Counted from the first letter of the stretch, positions 1 to 8,063 are shown. The stretch: 64,000 nucleotides of DNA from Methylotenera sp. (GCF_030653755.1 NZ_JAURYU010000017.1:16484-80483), one strand, 5' to 3'. Notes: generated by a model not told the origin, from the sequence alone. A program made the numbers and translations.

Positions 1-825
1 CATATCACTGGGCAACGTGTTGACGGCTACCACCTACTACAAACTGTTTTCAGGTTACTTGATTATTACGACACCATTTATCTAAAAACCACAAACACCA
101 ACACAATTAAACGCGTGAATGACGTTGCAGGTGTTCCAGAAGCAAATGATTTATGTGTTCGCGCCGCGCGATTGCTACAAAAACATACAGGCTGCCAACT
201 TGGCACTGAGATATTAGTCGATAAAAAAATACCCATGGGTGGCGGTCTCGGTGGTGGCAGTTCAGATGCAGCAACCGTGCTACTTGCCCTCAATCAACGC
301 TGGAAGCTTAACCTACCGCGTGAAGAACTATTAAAATTGGGGTTACAGCTAGGCGCAGATGTGCCGTTTTTTATCTATGGCAGTAACGCTTGGGCAGAAG
401 GTGTGGGCGAGCAACTACAAGCCATTTCGTTAAACAATGCTTACTATGTTGTACTCACGCCAAACGTACATGTATCAACAGCACAAATTTTTTCTAATAA
501 TCAATTGACAAAGAATGCGATTCCTAAGAAAATAGCCGCCTTTTCAGAGATAGCGAAATTAAGCACTGTAAACTCAGCGTTAGGAAACATCCACGTTGGG
601 TTTACAAATCAACTGGAAAAAGTAGTTTGTAGCATTTATCCTGAAGTAAAAGCATGCTTAGGCTGGCTAAAACAGTACGGAGATGCTAGAATGAGCGGCT
701 CAGGTGCTTCGGTCTTTTTGGAAGTAACTGATCAGGAAACTGCAAATAGTATTTACCAACAAAAACCGAAAGAATATTTTGGGTTTGTTGCAAAAGGGTT
801 GAATCAGCATCCTTTTTATAAGTAA
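1..825 (+). CDS. ispE: 4-diphosphocytidyl-2-C-methyl-D-erythritol kinase, 5'-truncated by window edge
   Basis: Phosphorylates CDP-ME in the MEP pathway for isoprenoid precursors (cytosol). The frame is open from base 1 and begins with HITGQRVDGYH, an IspE N-terminal motif, so the first part of the gene lies left of the window. A GTG at 115 is internal. The GHMP-kinase ATP loop is visible as MGGGLGGGSSDAA (about 232-270), and the C-terminal GHMP motif as MSGSGASVF (about 691-717). The gene is followed by tRNA-Gln and prs, the usual betaproteobacterial order (lolB-ispE-tRNA-Gln-prs). No defect is seen in the visible part. Confidence 0.95.
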   Translation, partial: HITGQRVDGYHLLQTVFRLLDYYDTIYLKTTNTNTIKRVNDVAGVPEANDLCVRAARLLQKHTGCQLGTEILVDKKIPMGGGLGGGSSDAATVLLALNQRWKLNLPREELLKLGLQLGADVPFFIYGSNAWAEGVGEQLQAISLNNAYYVVLTPNVHVSTAQIFSNNQLTKNAIPKKIAAFSEIAKLSTVNSALGNIHVGFTNQLEKVVCSIYPEVKACLGWLKQYGDARMSGSGASVFLEVTDQETANSIYQQKPKEYFGFVAKGLNQHPFYK

Positions 826-843
826 ATTAAGCTGATTAAATAT

Positions 844-920
844 TGGGGAGTCGCCAAGTTGGTTAAGGCACTGGGTTTTGATCCCAGCATCCGAAGGTTC
901 GAGTCCTTCCTCCTCAGCCA
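844..920 (+). tRNA. tRNA-Gln (anticodon TTG)
   Basis: A full cloverleaf of 77 nt including encoded CCA. The acceptor TGGGGAG pairs with CTCCTCA, with one G-T pair. The anticodon stem CTGGG/CCCAG encloses loop TTTTGAT, so the anticodon is TTG at 878-880. The T-loop GTTCGAGTC is standard, and the overall sequence closely resembles other proteobacterial tRNA-Gln. It lies between ispE and prs. Confidence 0.97.
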
Positions 921-929
921 AATTTTTGT

Positions 930-970
930 AAAAGCGTGTAGATTATTTGATTTACACGCTTTTATTTTTT
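930..970 (+). terminator. Rho-independent terminator after tRNA-Gln
   Basis: An 11-bp perfect stem (AAAAGCGTGTA at 930-940 pairing with 953-963) is followed by ATTTTTT. It ends the ispE/tRNA-Gln transcript before prs. Confidence 0.85.
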
Positions 971-1031
971 AGTGAGTTTTTTTTATTAGTTAGCTGGTCA
1001 ATCTTGATGAGCCAGCACGATAGGAAATCGA

Positions 1032-1985
1032 ATGGCGTCTAACGGCAATATGATGGTCTTTACTGGCAACGCCAACCCAGTGCTCGCGCAGCAAGTTGCA
1101 AAACACTTGAACATAGAGCTTGGTCAAGCGCATGTAGGCAAATTTAGCGATGGCGAAGTCATGGTTGAACTGCTTGAAAATGTGCGTGGTCGCGATGTTT
1201 TTGTATTGCAATCTACCAGCCACCCAACAAACGATAGCTTAATGGAAGTCATGGTCATGGTGGATGCGCTTCGTCGCTCATCTGCTGGCCGCATCACAGC
1301 CGCTATTCCGTACTTTGGTTACTCACGCCAAGATCGCCGCCCTCGTTCAGCACGCGTTGCTATTACAGCTAAAGTAGTAGCTAACATGCTCACTGGTGTT
1401 GGTGTTAATCGTGTACTAACGATGGATTTGCACTCAGATCAAATTCAAGGCTTTTTTGATATCCCAGTGGATAACATCTACGCAACTCCAATTTTATTGG
1501 CAGACCTGCTAGAGCAAAAACATGAGAATCTCGTGGTAGTTTCTCCTGATGTTGGCGGTGTAGTGCGTGCGCGTGCATGTGCAAAACAACTAAGCTCTGA
1601 TCTTGCGATTATTGATAAACGCCGTCCAAAACCAAACGTAGCTAAAGTCATGAACATCATTGGTGATGTTGCTGGCCGTACCTGTGTGATTATGGATGAC
1701 ATGGTAGACACTGCAAACACACTATGTGAAGCAGCTGCCGCATTAAAAAAACATGGCGCAGTAAAAGTAGTCGCTTACGCAACTCACCCAGTATTATCTG
1801 GCGGTGCTGCAGAGCGCATTATGAATTCTGAGCTAGACGAGTTAATCGTCACAAACACAATTCAGTTGCAAGATGACTCTGCAAATTGTAAAAAAATCCG
1901 TCAATTGAGCGCTGCAGCCTTGCTAGCAGAAACAATTCGCAGAATTAGCTGCGAAGATTCTGTCAGCTCATTGTTTATGGACTAA
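1032..1985 (+). CDS. prs: ribose-phosphate pyrophosphokinase (PRPP synthetase)
   Basis: Makes PRPP from ribose-5-phosphate and ATP, feeding purine, pyrimidine, His, Trp and NAD synthesis in the cytosol. The 317 residues match the usual length of about 315. Visible motifs are the N-terminal [10 protein letters not shown], the catalytic flexible loop [13 protein letters not shown] (about residues 95-107), the [13 protein letters not shown] segment and the PRPP-binding loop [13 protein letters not shown] (about residues 217-229). It is the class I (bacterial) form. It precedes rplY as in most betaproteobacteria. Confidence 0.97.
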   Translation: MASNGNMMVFTGNANPVLAQQVAKHLNIELGQAHVGKFSDGEVMVELLENVRGRDVFVLQSTSHPTNDSLMEVMVMVDALRRSSAGRITAAIPYFGYSRQDRRPRSARVAITAKVVANMLTGVGVNRVLTMDLHSDQIQGFFDIPVDNIYATPILLADLLEQKHENLVVVSPDVGGVVRARACAKQLSSDLAIIDKRRPKPNVAKVMNIIGDVAGRTCVIMDDMVDTANTLCEAAAALKKHGAVKVVAYATHPVLSGGAAERIMNSELDELIVTNTIQLQDDSANCKKIRQLSAAALLAETIRRISCEDSVSSLFMD

Positions 1986-1997
1986 AAGTATTTCACC

Positions 1998-2021
1998 CTG
2001 CCTTCTGGTCGCGGAAGGCAG
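1998..2021 (+). other. hairpin in the prs-rplY intergenic region
   Basis: CTGCCTTC (1998-2005) pairs perfectly with GAAGGCAG (2014-2021) around an 8-nt loop. There is no following T-run, so it is not a classical terminator. It sits in the untranslated stretch just before rplY and could be a processing or mRNA-stability structure. Function is inferred only. Confidence 0.45.
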
Positions 2022-2059
2022 ATTCATTGTAGTAAAGCAGTAAATTTAGGAGTAGTAAA

Positions 2060-2674
2060 ATGGCTATTGAAATCAATGCAGTAAAACGTGACGCTAAAGG
2101 TACGAGTGCGAGCCGCCGCCTACGTCATGCTGGCTCTGTGCCTGGTGTAGTATACGGTGGTGGTAAAGATGCATTCCCACTAGAAATCAACGCTAAAGAA
2201 TTGTTCTTACAATTCCGTCACGAAGCTTTCCACGCTTCAGTGTTAACGCTGATTCTTGATGGTAAAAAAGAAAGCGTATTATTACGCGATTTCCAAATGC
2301 ACCCAGTTCGTAACACGATTCAACACGTTGACTTCCAACGCGTTAGTGCAACTGAAAAAATCCACGTTAAAGTTCCATTCCACTTCATTAACGCTGATGT
2401 AGCACCAGGTGTTAAATTAGGTGGCGGTATTGTTGCTCACGTATTAACAGAAGCTGACGTAAGCTGCTTGGCAAAAGACTTGCCAGAGTTTATCGAAGTT
2501 GACGTTGCAACATTAGAAATTGGTCACTCAATCCACTTGTCACAAATCAAACTACCAAAAGGTGTTGAGTTTGTACAATTGGCGCACGGTGATGACGCGG
2601 CAGTAGCTTCTATCGCTAAAACACGCGGTGGCGTTGCTGATGCAGCAGCAACAGTTGAAACTCCAGCAGCTTAA
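2060..2674 (+). CDS. rplY: 50S ribosomal protein L25 / general stress protein Ctc
   Basis: A 5S rRNA-binding protein of the large subunit. At 204 residues it is the long (Ctc/TL5) form: an N-terminal L25 RNA-binding domain (about residues 1-90, with RDAKGTSASRRLRHAGSVPGVVYGGG) plus a C-terminal TL5-type beta domain (about 95-185) and an Ala-rich tail. A ribosome-binding site (TTTAGGAG) lies upstream of the ATG. It sits between prs and pth, the conserved order. Confidence 0.96.
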   Translation: MAIEINAVKRDAKGTSASRRLRHAGSVPGVVYGGGKDAFPLEINAKELFLQFRHEAFHASVLTLILDGKKESVLLRDFQMHPVRNTIQHVDFQRVSATEKIHVKVPFHFINADVAPGVKLGGGIVAHVLTEADVSCLAKDLPEFIEVDVATLEIGHSIHLSQIKLPKGVEFVQLAHGDDAAVASIAKTRGGVADAAATVETPAA

Positions 2675-2702
2675 GTATTAATTACGTAAGCTAGTTAAAT
2701 AG

Positions 2703-2736
2703 CGCGCACTTTATTATTAAAGTGCGCGTTTTTTTT
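2703..2736 (+). terminator. Rho-independent terminator after rplY
   Basis: An 11-bp perfect stem (2703-2713 with 2718-2728), a TTAT loop and an uninterrupted run of eight T. It is strong and canonical. Confidence 0.93.
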
Positions 2737-2803
2737 AGGGCGCTCCCTAAAAGTAAAATCATGCAACATGCGCTCAAAAAATGTATTTACAAAAGTGACT
2801 ATT

Positions 2804-3379
2804 ATGAGTGGAATTAAATTATTTGTAGGCCTAGGCAACCCTGGCGAAAAATATGTAGCCACGCGCCATAACGCAGGTTTTTGGTGGATAGATCAACTTG
2901 CCGCCGCGACCAATAGTAAATTAGCGATAGATGCTAAATTTTTTGGATTCACAGGTAAATTAAGCCCAACCGCAGACACTTGGCTGATTAAACCAACCAC
3001 GTTTATGAACGCAAGTGGCAAAGCTGTTGCAGCATTAGCCAACTACTACAAAATATCACCAAATGAAATCTTGGTGATTCATGACGAATTAGACTTACCA
3101 GCTGGCAGCACCAAAATGAAATTTGGTGGTGGGCATGGCGGCCACAATGGCTTGCGTGATATTCACGCCGCACTTGGCACGCCTGATTACTGGCGCATGC
3201 GTGTGGGCATTGGCCACCCTGGCTCAAAAACTGAAGTGGTTAACTTTGTGCTCAAAGCACCCACCAAAGATGAACAAATAGCCATTGAAGACAACATTAT
3301 CGATAGCACTAAATTAGTAGATTTACTGCTTACGGGCGAATTTGATAGCGCCATGTTAAAATTGCATACAAAGAAATAG
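2804..3379 (+). CDS. pth: peptidyl-tRNA hydrolase
   Basis: Releases peptidyl-tRNA that drops off ribosomes. The frame extends upstream to 2768, but family members start at MSGIKLFVGLGNPG, so I place the start at 2804 (191 aa). Catalytic and binding residues are present: Asn12 in GLGNPG, His22 in RHNAGFWW, MNASGKAV, Asp in HDELDLPAG and Asn in GGHGGHNGLR. It has its own transcription unit after the rplY terminator. The next gene, ychF, is its usual neighbour in proteobacteria. Confidence 0.95.
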   Translation: MSGIKLFVGLGNPGEKYVATRHNAGFWWIDQLAAATNSKLAIDAKFFGFTGKLSPTADTWLIKPTTFMNASGKAVAALANYYKISPNEILVIHDELDLPAGSTKMKFGGGHGGHNGLRDIHAALGTPDYWRMRVGIGHPGSKTEVVNFVLKAPTKDEQIAIEDNIIDSTKLVDLLLTGEFDSAMLKLHTKK

Positions 3380-3401
3380 ATTACCTGACCTGAGCATACT
3401 G

Positions 3402-3536
3402 TTTTCCATTCAGATTTAGCGCAAAAATAAGGCGTGGATGATAAAAAAAGATGAATAGATGAAGACAGTACGAAAAGTACGGCGAATTGATCAAGACGAA
3501 CACAACGCAACTATTGCGTTAAAGATGACTGGAAAA
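3402..3536. repeat. Correia-like miniature inverted-repeat element (about 135 bp)
   Basis: The ends are imperfect inverted repeats: TTTTCCATTCAGATTTAGCGCAA on the left matches the reverse complement of the right end (TTTTCCAGTCATCTTTAACGCAA). About 21 of 27 positions agree. The interior contains GACAGTAC-GAAA-AGTACGGC, a hairpin strongly reminiscent of the core of neisserial Correia repeats. It encodes nothing. The right end stops 2 bp before the ychF ATG, so the element supplies that gene's leader. Only one copy is in this window. Confidence 0.6.
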
Positions 3537-3538
3537 AT

Positions 3539-4624
3539 ATGAAATGTGGAATCGTGGGCCTACCTAATGTAGGAAAATCAACTTTATTTAATGCAATTAC
3601 CAAAGCAGGGATTGCGGCCGAAAACTACCCATTCTGCACCATCGAGCCAAACGTAGGCATTGTTGAGGTACCAGATACCCGCATGCAACCGTTGATTGAT
3701 ATTGTAAAACCACAACGCGTACAACCAGCCATTGTAGAATTTGTTGATATTGCAGGCCTAGTGGCTGGCGCATCAAAAGGTGAAGGCTTGGGTAACAAGT
3801 TCCTTGCTAATATTCGTGAAACTGACGCAATCTCACACGTAGTACGCTGCTTTGATGATGGCAACGTTGTGCACGTGGCTGGGAAGGTTGACCCACTTTC
3901 AGACATTGAAGTGATCAACACCGAGCTTGCACTTGCTGATATGGAAACCGTTGAAAAAACACTGCAACGCGAAAGCAAAAAAGCTAAATCTGGCGACAAA
4001 GACGCTATTGCACTTGCAGGCCTTTGCGAAAGAATCCAAAAACACCTAGACACAGGTGCACCAGTACGCACACTAGGCCTAGATGCTGATGAACTCGACA
4101 TTATCAAACCACTATGCCTGATTACAGTGAAACCTGTGATGTACATCGCCAATGTGGATGAAAAAGGCTTTGAAAACAACCCATACCTAGACAAAGTAGT
4201 CGCCCTAGGTAAAACCGAAGGCGCACCAGTGGTTTGCATTTGCGCAAAAATTGAAGGCGAAATTTCAGAACTAGATGATGAAGACAAAAACGTATTCTTA
4301 GCAGAGCTAGGCCAAGATGAACCAGGCCTCAACCGCGTCATCCGTGCCGCATATGATTTACTAGGCCTACAAACCTACTTCACTGCTGGCGTACAAGAAG
4401 TACGCGCTTGGACAGTTAAAAAAGGCGCTACAGCACCACAAGCGGCTGGTGTGATTCATACAGACTTTGAGCGTGGGTTTATTCGTGCAGAAGTGATTGC
4501 CTATGATGAATACGTAAAAAACAAAGGCGAGCAAGGCTCAAAAGAAGCAGGGAAAATGCGCTTAGAAGGTAAAGAATATATTGTGCAAGATGGCGATGTG
4601 ATGCACTTTAGGTTTAACGTCTAG
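3539..4624 (+). CDS. ychF: ribosome-binding ATPase YchF (Obg-like family)
   Basis: A universally conserved P-loop NTPase (ATP-preferring OLA1 type) that binds ribosomes and is linked to stress and translation control. The 361 residues match the family (about 363). Motifs are G1 GLPNVGKST (residues 7-15), the switch/G3 region DIAGLV, a central coiled-coil hairpin (about 130-190) and a C-terminal TGS domain (about 280-360, [15 protein letters not shown]...). The ATG directly follows the right end of a Correia-like element whose CTGGAAAA may act as a weak ribosome-binding site. Confidence 0.96.
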   Translation: MKCGIVGLPNVGKSTLFNAITKAGIAAENYPFCTIEPNVGIVEVPDTRMQPLIDIVKPQRVQPAIVEFVDIAGLVAGASKGEGLGNKFLANIRETDAISHVVRCFDDGNVVHVAGKVDPLSDIEVINTELALADMETVEKTLQRESKKAKSGDKDAIALAGLCERIQKHLDTGAPVRTLGLDADELDIIKPLCLITVKPVMYIANVDEKGFENNPYLDKVVALGKTEGAPVVCICAKIEGEISELDDEDKNVFLAELGQDEPGLNRVIRAAYDLLGLQTYFTAGVQEVRAWTVKKGATAPQAAGVIHTDFERGFIRAEVIAYDEYVKNKGEQGSKEAGKMRLEGKEYIVQDGDVMHFRFNV

Positions 4625-4675
4625 AGATTTAACGTCTAGGTTAAAAATTTACCCTAATTTCAGTTAAATCTTACG

Positions 4676-4711
4676 GCGTTAGCAAGGTTAAAACATCCAG
4701 TTTGCTAACGC
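4676..4711. repeat. inverted repeat downstream of ychF
   Basis: GCGTTAGCAA (4676-4685) pairs with TTGCTAACGC (4702-4711) over a 16-nt loop. It is followed by A-rich rather than T-rich sequence on the + strand, so it is not a canonical intrinsic terminator for ychF. It may act as an mRNA 3' stabiliser. Confidence 0.4.
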
Positions 4712-4765
4712 TAAAAAAATTAGTGCACTTTAATGAAAATAACCACACTTTTAAGCAAAGTTTTT

Positions 4766-4794
4766 TTGACAATTCACGACTAAAACACTAGAAT
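4766..4794 (+). promoter_or_regulatory. sigma-70 promoter for tRNA-Met
   Basis: A consensus -35 TTGACA (4766-4771), exactly 17 bp of spacer, and -10 TAGAAT (4789-4794). It lies 36 bp before the tRNA-Met gene. It is the cleanest -35/-10 pair seen in the window. Confidence 0.85.
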
Positions 4795-4830
4795 TGCGCC
4801 CTTGCTAATGTTTTAGCATCAGATTTACAA

Positions 4831-4907
4831 GGTGATGTAGCTCAGCTGGTTAGAGCACAGGATTCATAATCCTGGGGTCGAGGGTTCAAGTCCCTCTTTC
4901 ACCACCA
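4831..4907 (+). tRNA. tRNA-Met (anticodon CAT), probably elongator
   Basis: A 77-nt cloverleaf with encoded CCA. The anticodon stem CAGGA/TCCTG encloses TTCATAA, with anticodon CAT at 4865-4867. GAGGG/CCCTC forms the T-stem. The acceptor is imperfect: GGTGATG against TTTCACC gives a T6-T67 mismatch and a G7-T66 wobble. It lacks the unpaired first base of initiator tRNA. An Ile2 (lysidine) identity cannot be fully excluded from sequence alone, but the D-arm and variable region look like elongator Met. Confidence 0.9.
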
Positions 4908-4912
4908 TAACC

Positions 4913-4944
4913 AAAAAAGCCACATCTTCGGGTGTGGCTTTTTT
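4913..4944 (+). terminator. Rho-independent terminator after tRNA-Met
   Basis: AAAAAAGCCACA (4913-4924) pairs with TGTGGCTTTTTT (4933-4944), capped by a TTCG-type tetraloop. The T-run forms the 3' arm, so it may work in both directions. Confidence 0.9.
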
Positions 4945-5012
4945 ATTTTCGGCACTACAGCCTTAAATAGACTAATCTAGCACCTAAAATAATTAAAAAA
5001 ACTGAGGCGCTC

Positions 5013-6470
5013 ATGTTTGAACAAACCTTCAAAAATATCGACGATATTCTGCATAAAGACGCAGGTGCCACTAGCGAGCTAGATTACACCGAGCAAACTT
5101 CTTGGATTTTGTTTTTAAAGTATCTGGATGCCTTAGAACAAACCAAAGCGATGGAAGCAGAGCTTGAAGGCAAAGCCTACCAGTTTATTATTGATACAGC
5201 CTACCGCTGGCCAACATGGGCAGCGCCTAAAACCGCTGATGGTAAGTTTGACCACAACAACGCCTTAACAGGTGACGACCTGAAAGAGTTTGTAAATCTA
5301 AAACTATTCCCCTACCTAAAAGGCTTTAAGCAACGCGCCACAGGGCCAAACACCATTGAATATAAAATCGGTGAGATTTTTGGCGAGATTAACAACAAAA
5401 TACAAAGCGGCTATAACTTGCGTGAAGTGATTGAGCGCATTGATGAACTCAGCTTTAACACCCAAGCAGAAAAGCACGAGCTTTCACACCTGTATGAAGC
5501 GAAAATTAAGAACATGGGCAACGCAGGCCGTAACGGCGGCGAGTATTACACCCCTCGCCCACTGATTCGCGCCATGATACAAGTCACCAACCCAAAAATT
5601 GGCGAGACGATTTATGACGGCGCAGTAGGTAGCGCTGGTTTTTTATGCGAGGCATTTGATTATTTACGTAGTCAACCAAACTTAAGCACCAGCGATTTAA
5701 ACACCCTGCAAACCAGCACGTTTTATGGCAAAGAGAAAAAGAGCCTAGCCTATGTCATAGCCATCATGAACATGATTTTGCATGGCATAGAAGCGCCCAA
5801 TATTATCCACACCAACACGCTAGCAGAAAACATTAGCGATATTCAAGAAAAAGATCGCTACGATATTATCCTCGCCAACCCACCGTTTGGCGGCAAAGAG
5901 CGTGCAGAGGTGCAGCAAAACTTCCCCATCAAAACAGGTGAAACCGCCTTTTTGTTTTTACAGCACTTTATTAAAAGTCTCAAAGCTGGTGGCCGCGCCG
6001 CCGTGGTGATTAAAAACACCTTTTTAAGCAATACCGATAATGCCTCAGTGAGTTTACGTAAATTGTTGCTTGAGAGTTGCAATCTGCATACGGTGCTTGA
6101 TTGCCCAGGCGGCACGTTTCAAGGCGCAGGCGTTAAAACCGTGGTGCTGTTTTTTGAAAAAGGCGCACCAACCCGTAATACATGGTTTTACCAGCTAGAG
6201 CCAGGCCGCAATATGGGCAAAACCAACCCGCTCAATGATGCAGACTTGGCAGAATTTATCACCCTACAAAAAACCTTTGCTGATTCCCCCAAAAGCTGGA
6301 GCATTAACACGCTTGCCCTGAGCGCAGTCGAAGGGTTCGACTTATCCGTGAAAAACCCCAACGGCAATGAAGAAGTCGCGCACCGCAGCCCGCAAGCGAT
6401 TATGGAAGAAATCACCAAACTGGATGCGGAGAGTGCAGAAGTATTGGCAGGGATTAAGGCGTTGCTATGA
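5013..6470 (+). CDS. hsdM: Type I restriction-modification system methyltransferase subunit
   Basis: N6-adenine methyltransferase subunit that works with HsdS (M2S) and HsdR. The 485 residues contain an N-terminal HsdM helical domain (about 1-130), an AdoMet-binding motif I written as DGAVGSAGFL (usual form DPACGTGGFL), and the catalytic motif IV NPPFGG (about residues 288-293). Near the C-terminus the peptide LALSAVEGF interrupts the family sequence just before DLSVKNPN. It is encoded by a REP-like sequence at 6315-6341 read in frame. A GAGG ribosome-binding site precedes the ATG. It is first gene of hsdM/GIY-YIG/hsdS/fic/hsdR. Confidence 0.95.
   Translation: MFEQTFKNIDDILHKDAGATSELDYTEQTSWILFLKYLDALEQTKAMEAELEGKAYQFIIDTAYRWPTWAAPKTADGKFDHNNALTGDDLKEFVNLKLFPYLKGFKQRATGPNTIEYKIGEIFGEINNKIQSGYNLREVIERIDELSFNTQAEKHELSHLYEAKIKNMGNAGRNGGEYYTPRPLIRAMIQVTNPKIGETIYDGAVGSAGFLCEAFDYLRSQPNLSTSDLNTLQTSTFYGKEKKSLAYVIAIMNMILHGIEAPNIIHTNTLAENISDIQEKDRYDIILANPPFGGKERAEVQQNFPIKTGETAFLFLQHFIKSLKAGGRAAVVIKNTFLSNTDNASVSLRKLLLESCNLHTVLDCPGGTFQGAGVKTVVLFFEKGAPTRNTWFYQLEPGRNMGKTNPLNDADLAEFITLQKTFADSPKSWSINTLALSAVEGFDLSVKNPNGNEEVAHRSPQAIMEEITKLDAESAEVLAGIKALL
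6315..6341. repeat. REP fragment inside hsdM
   Basis: GCCCTGAGCGCAGTCGAAGG followed by GTTCGAC matches half of the REP family present at 6488-6544 and 6839-6891 (CCCTGAGCTTGTCGAAGGG). It lies in frame within hsdM and adds about 8-9 residues without breaking the gene. Confidence 0.7.
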
Positions 6471-6487
6471 TAAACAACCTACTTTTA

Positions 6488-6544
6488 CCGTTCGTGGTGA
6501 GCCTGTCGAACCACATCACCCTTCGACAAGCTCAGGGTGAACGG
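6488..6544. repeat. REP inverted pair between hsdM and the GIY-YIG gene
   Basis: Two facing copies of a widespread proteobacterial REP: CCGTTCGTGGTGAGCCTGTCGAACCAC then CCCTTCGACAAGCTCAGGGTGAACGG. Together they form a long imperfect palindrome. The right end runs into GGAGAG, which is the ribosome-binding site of the GIY-YIG gene. Confidence 0.85.
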
Positions 6545-6555
6545 AGAGCTTCATA

Positions 6556-6909
6556 ATGGCATTCTGGGTTTATATTTTGCACTGTGCAGATAACAGTTAT
6601 TACACAGGTCATACCGATAACCTTGAGCAACGTATCGCGCAACATCACCAAGGCTATTTCCCTACTTGTTACACATACAAACGCAGACCATTAGAATTGG
6701 TTTTCTCTCAAGACTTTGCAACAAGAGAAGAGGCTTTAACCTCAGAGCAACAAATAAAAGGCTGGAGCCGTAAAAAGAAAGAAGCCATGATGCGAGGTGA
6801 CTGGGCTGAGGTTTCTCGCCTCGCAAAACCCACTAACACCGTTCGCCCTGAGCTTGTCGAAGGGCATGGTTCGACAAGCTCACCACGAACGAATGGGGAG
6901 CATGTATGA
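6556..6909 (+). CDS. GIY-YIG nuclease family protein (UPF0213-like) with REP-encoded tail
   Basis: A small single-domain GIY-YIG endonuclease: WVYILHCADNSYYTGHTDN carries the degenerate GIY...YTG signature (residues 4-22). REEALTSEQQIKGWSRKKKEAM (about 56-77) includes the conserved Glu/Lys helix. The natural domain ends near residue 92; the last ~24 residues (TVRPELVEGHGSTSS...) are translated REP. Start chosen for GGAGAG 7 bp upstream. Its stop overlaps the hsdS start (ATGA). It sits between hsdM and hsdS, bracketed by REP pairs, which is not part of a normal Type I system. Its substrate is unknown; the link to REPs is inference. Confidence 0.9.
   Translation: MAFWVYILHCADNSYYTGHTDNLEQRIAQHHQGYFPTCYTYKRRPLELVFSQDFATREEALTSEQQIKGWSRKKKEAMMRGDWAEVSRLAKPTNTVRPELVEGHGSTSSPRTNGEHV
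6839..6891. repeat. REP inverted pair at the 3' end of the GIY-YIG gene
   Basis: CCGTTCGCCCTGAGCTTGTCGAAGGGC then GGTTCGACAAGCTCACCACGAACG. It holds the same two REP arms as 6488-6544 in reversed order. It is translated as the GIY-YIG C-terminal tail, and hsdS starts 15 bp further on. Confidence 0.85.
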
Positions 6910-8063
6910 AGGCTGGGTGGGAAATAAAAACCCTTAATCAAATCGCTGAAAATTTAGACAACAAGCGTGTGCCTATTACAAAATTGGCGCGAACTGAAGG
7001 GCAGTATCCATATTACGGAGCTTCAGGAATTGTTGATTATGTTGCAAGCTATATTTTCGAAGGCGATACTTTATTAATTTCAGAAGATGGGGCAAATCTT
7101 TTAGCGCGCTCTACACCAATTGCATTTCCAGCAACAGGACGGTATTGGGTAAACAATCATGCTCACATTATTAAGTTTGATAACTTGATAACTCAACGTT
7201 TTGTAGAGTTATTTTTTGAAAGCATACCTTTAGATGACTATATTACTGGCGCGGCACAGCCAAAGCTAAATCAAAAAGCATTAAACTCAATCCCAATTCC
7301 AGTACCACCATTATCTGAACAACAACGCATCGTGTCCATACTCGACCAAGCGTTTGAGAGCATTGCCAAAGCGCGCGCAAATGCAGAACAAAACCTGAAA
7401 AACGCCCGCGCCTTGTTTGAAAGCCACCTGCAATCAGTATTTACTCAGCGCGGTGAGGAGTGGGAAGTCAAAACTTTAAGTGAGGTTTGCGAAATAAAGC
7501 CACCAAAAAATGAAGCAAAAAAAATATTAAATAACTCAGACTTGGTGAGCTTTGCTCCAATGGAAGATTTAGGAATCAATCAAAAATACCTTAATACCAT
7601 TAAGCAAAGAGCCTTGGAAGATGTTGCTGGTAGCTACACCTATTTTGCAGAAGGAGATGTATTACTAGCAAAAATTACACCCTGCTTTGAGAATGGGAAA
7701 TTAGGTATAGCAAAAAATCTAACTAACGGCATCGGTTTTGGTTCAAGTGAATACATTGTATTCAGGCCAAACAAAAGTCTTTCAAACGAGTTTTTATATT
7801 ACTTCCTTTCTAGAAAGTATTTTATTGAAGAAGGGGCTCAGAGAATGAGCGGTGCAGTTGGTCATAAGCGCGTATCCAAAGAGTTTATCGAAAGCTACAA
7901 AATAGCTTTTCCATCTATTGATAAGCAAATTGAATTAATAAAAAAAACCGATGCTTTAGCTAACGAATCCCAACGCCTAGAAGCCCTCTACCAACGCAAA
8001 ATCGCCTGCCTCGATGACCTTAAAAAATCGCTCTTGCAACAGGCGTTTGCTGGCGAGTTGTAG
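6906..8063 (+). CDS. hsdS: Type I restriction-modification specificity subunit
   Basis: DNA-recognition subunit. The 385 residues show the usual two-repeat layout: target-recognition domain 1 (about 1-135), a conserved helical spacer (about 137-185, VPPLSEQQRIVSILDQAFESI), target-recognition domain 2 (about 187-330) and a C-terminal conserved helix pair ending KKSLLQQAFAGEL. The strong ribosome-binding site GGGGAG is 5 bp before the ATG. It overlaps the GIY-YIG stop by 4 bp, so it is translationally coupled. The target sequence cannot be predicted from this alone. Confidence 0.94.
   Translation: MKAGWEIKTLNQIAENLDNKRVPITKLARTEGQYPYYGASGIVDYVASYIFEGDTLLISEDGANLLARSTPIAFPATGRYWVNNHAHIIKFDNLITQRFVELFFESIPLDDYITGAAQPKLNQKALNSIPIPVPPLSEQQRIVSILDQAFESIAKARANAEQNLKNARALFESHLQSVFTQRGEEWEVKTLSEVCEIKPPKNEAKKILNNSDLVSFAPMEDLGINQKYLNTIKQRALEDVAGSYTYFAEGDVLLAKITPCFENGKLGIAKNLTNGIGFGSSEYIVFRPNKSLSNEFLYYFLSRKYFIEEGAQRMSGAVGHKRVSKEFIESYKIAFPSIDKQIELIKKTDALANESQRLEALYQRKIACLDDLKKSLLQQAFAGEL

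Noticed and set aside
700..921. Minus-strand frame across ispE end and tRNA-Gln
   Set aside because: It is antisense to a clear tRNA and the end of ispE; its sequence is the translated complement of the tRNA.
4676..4711. Inverted repeat after ychF as intrinsic terminator
   Set aside because: It is followed by an A-run, not a T-run, on the transcribed strand.
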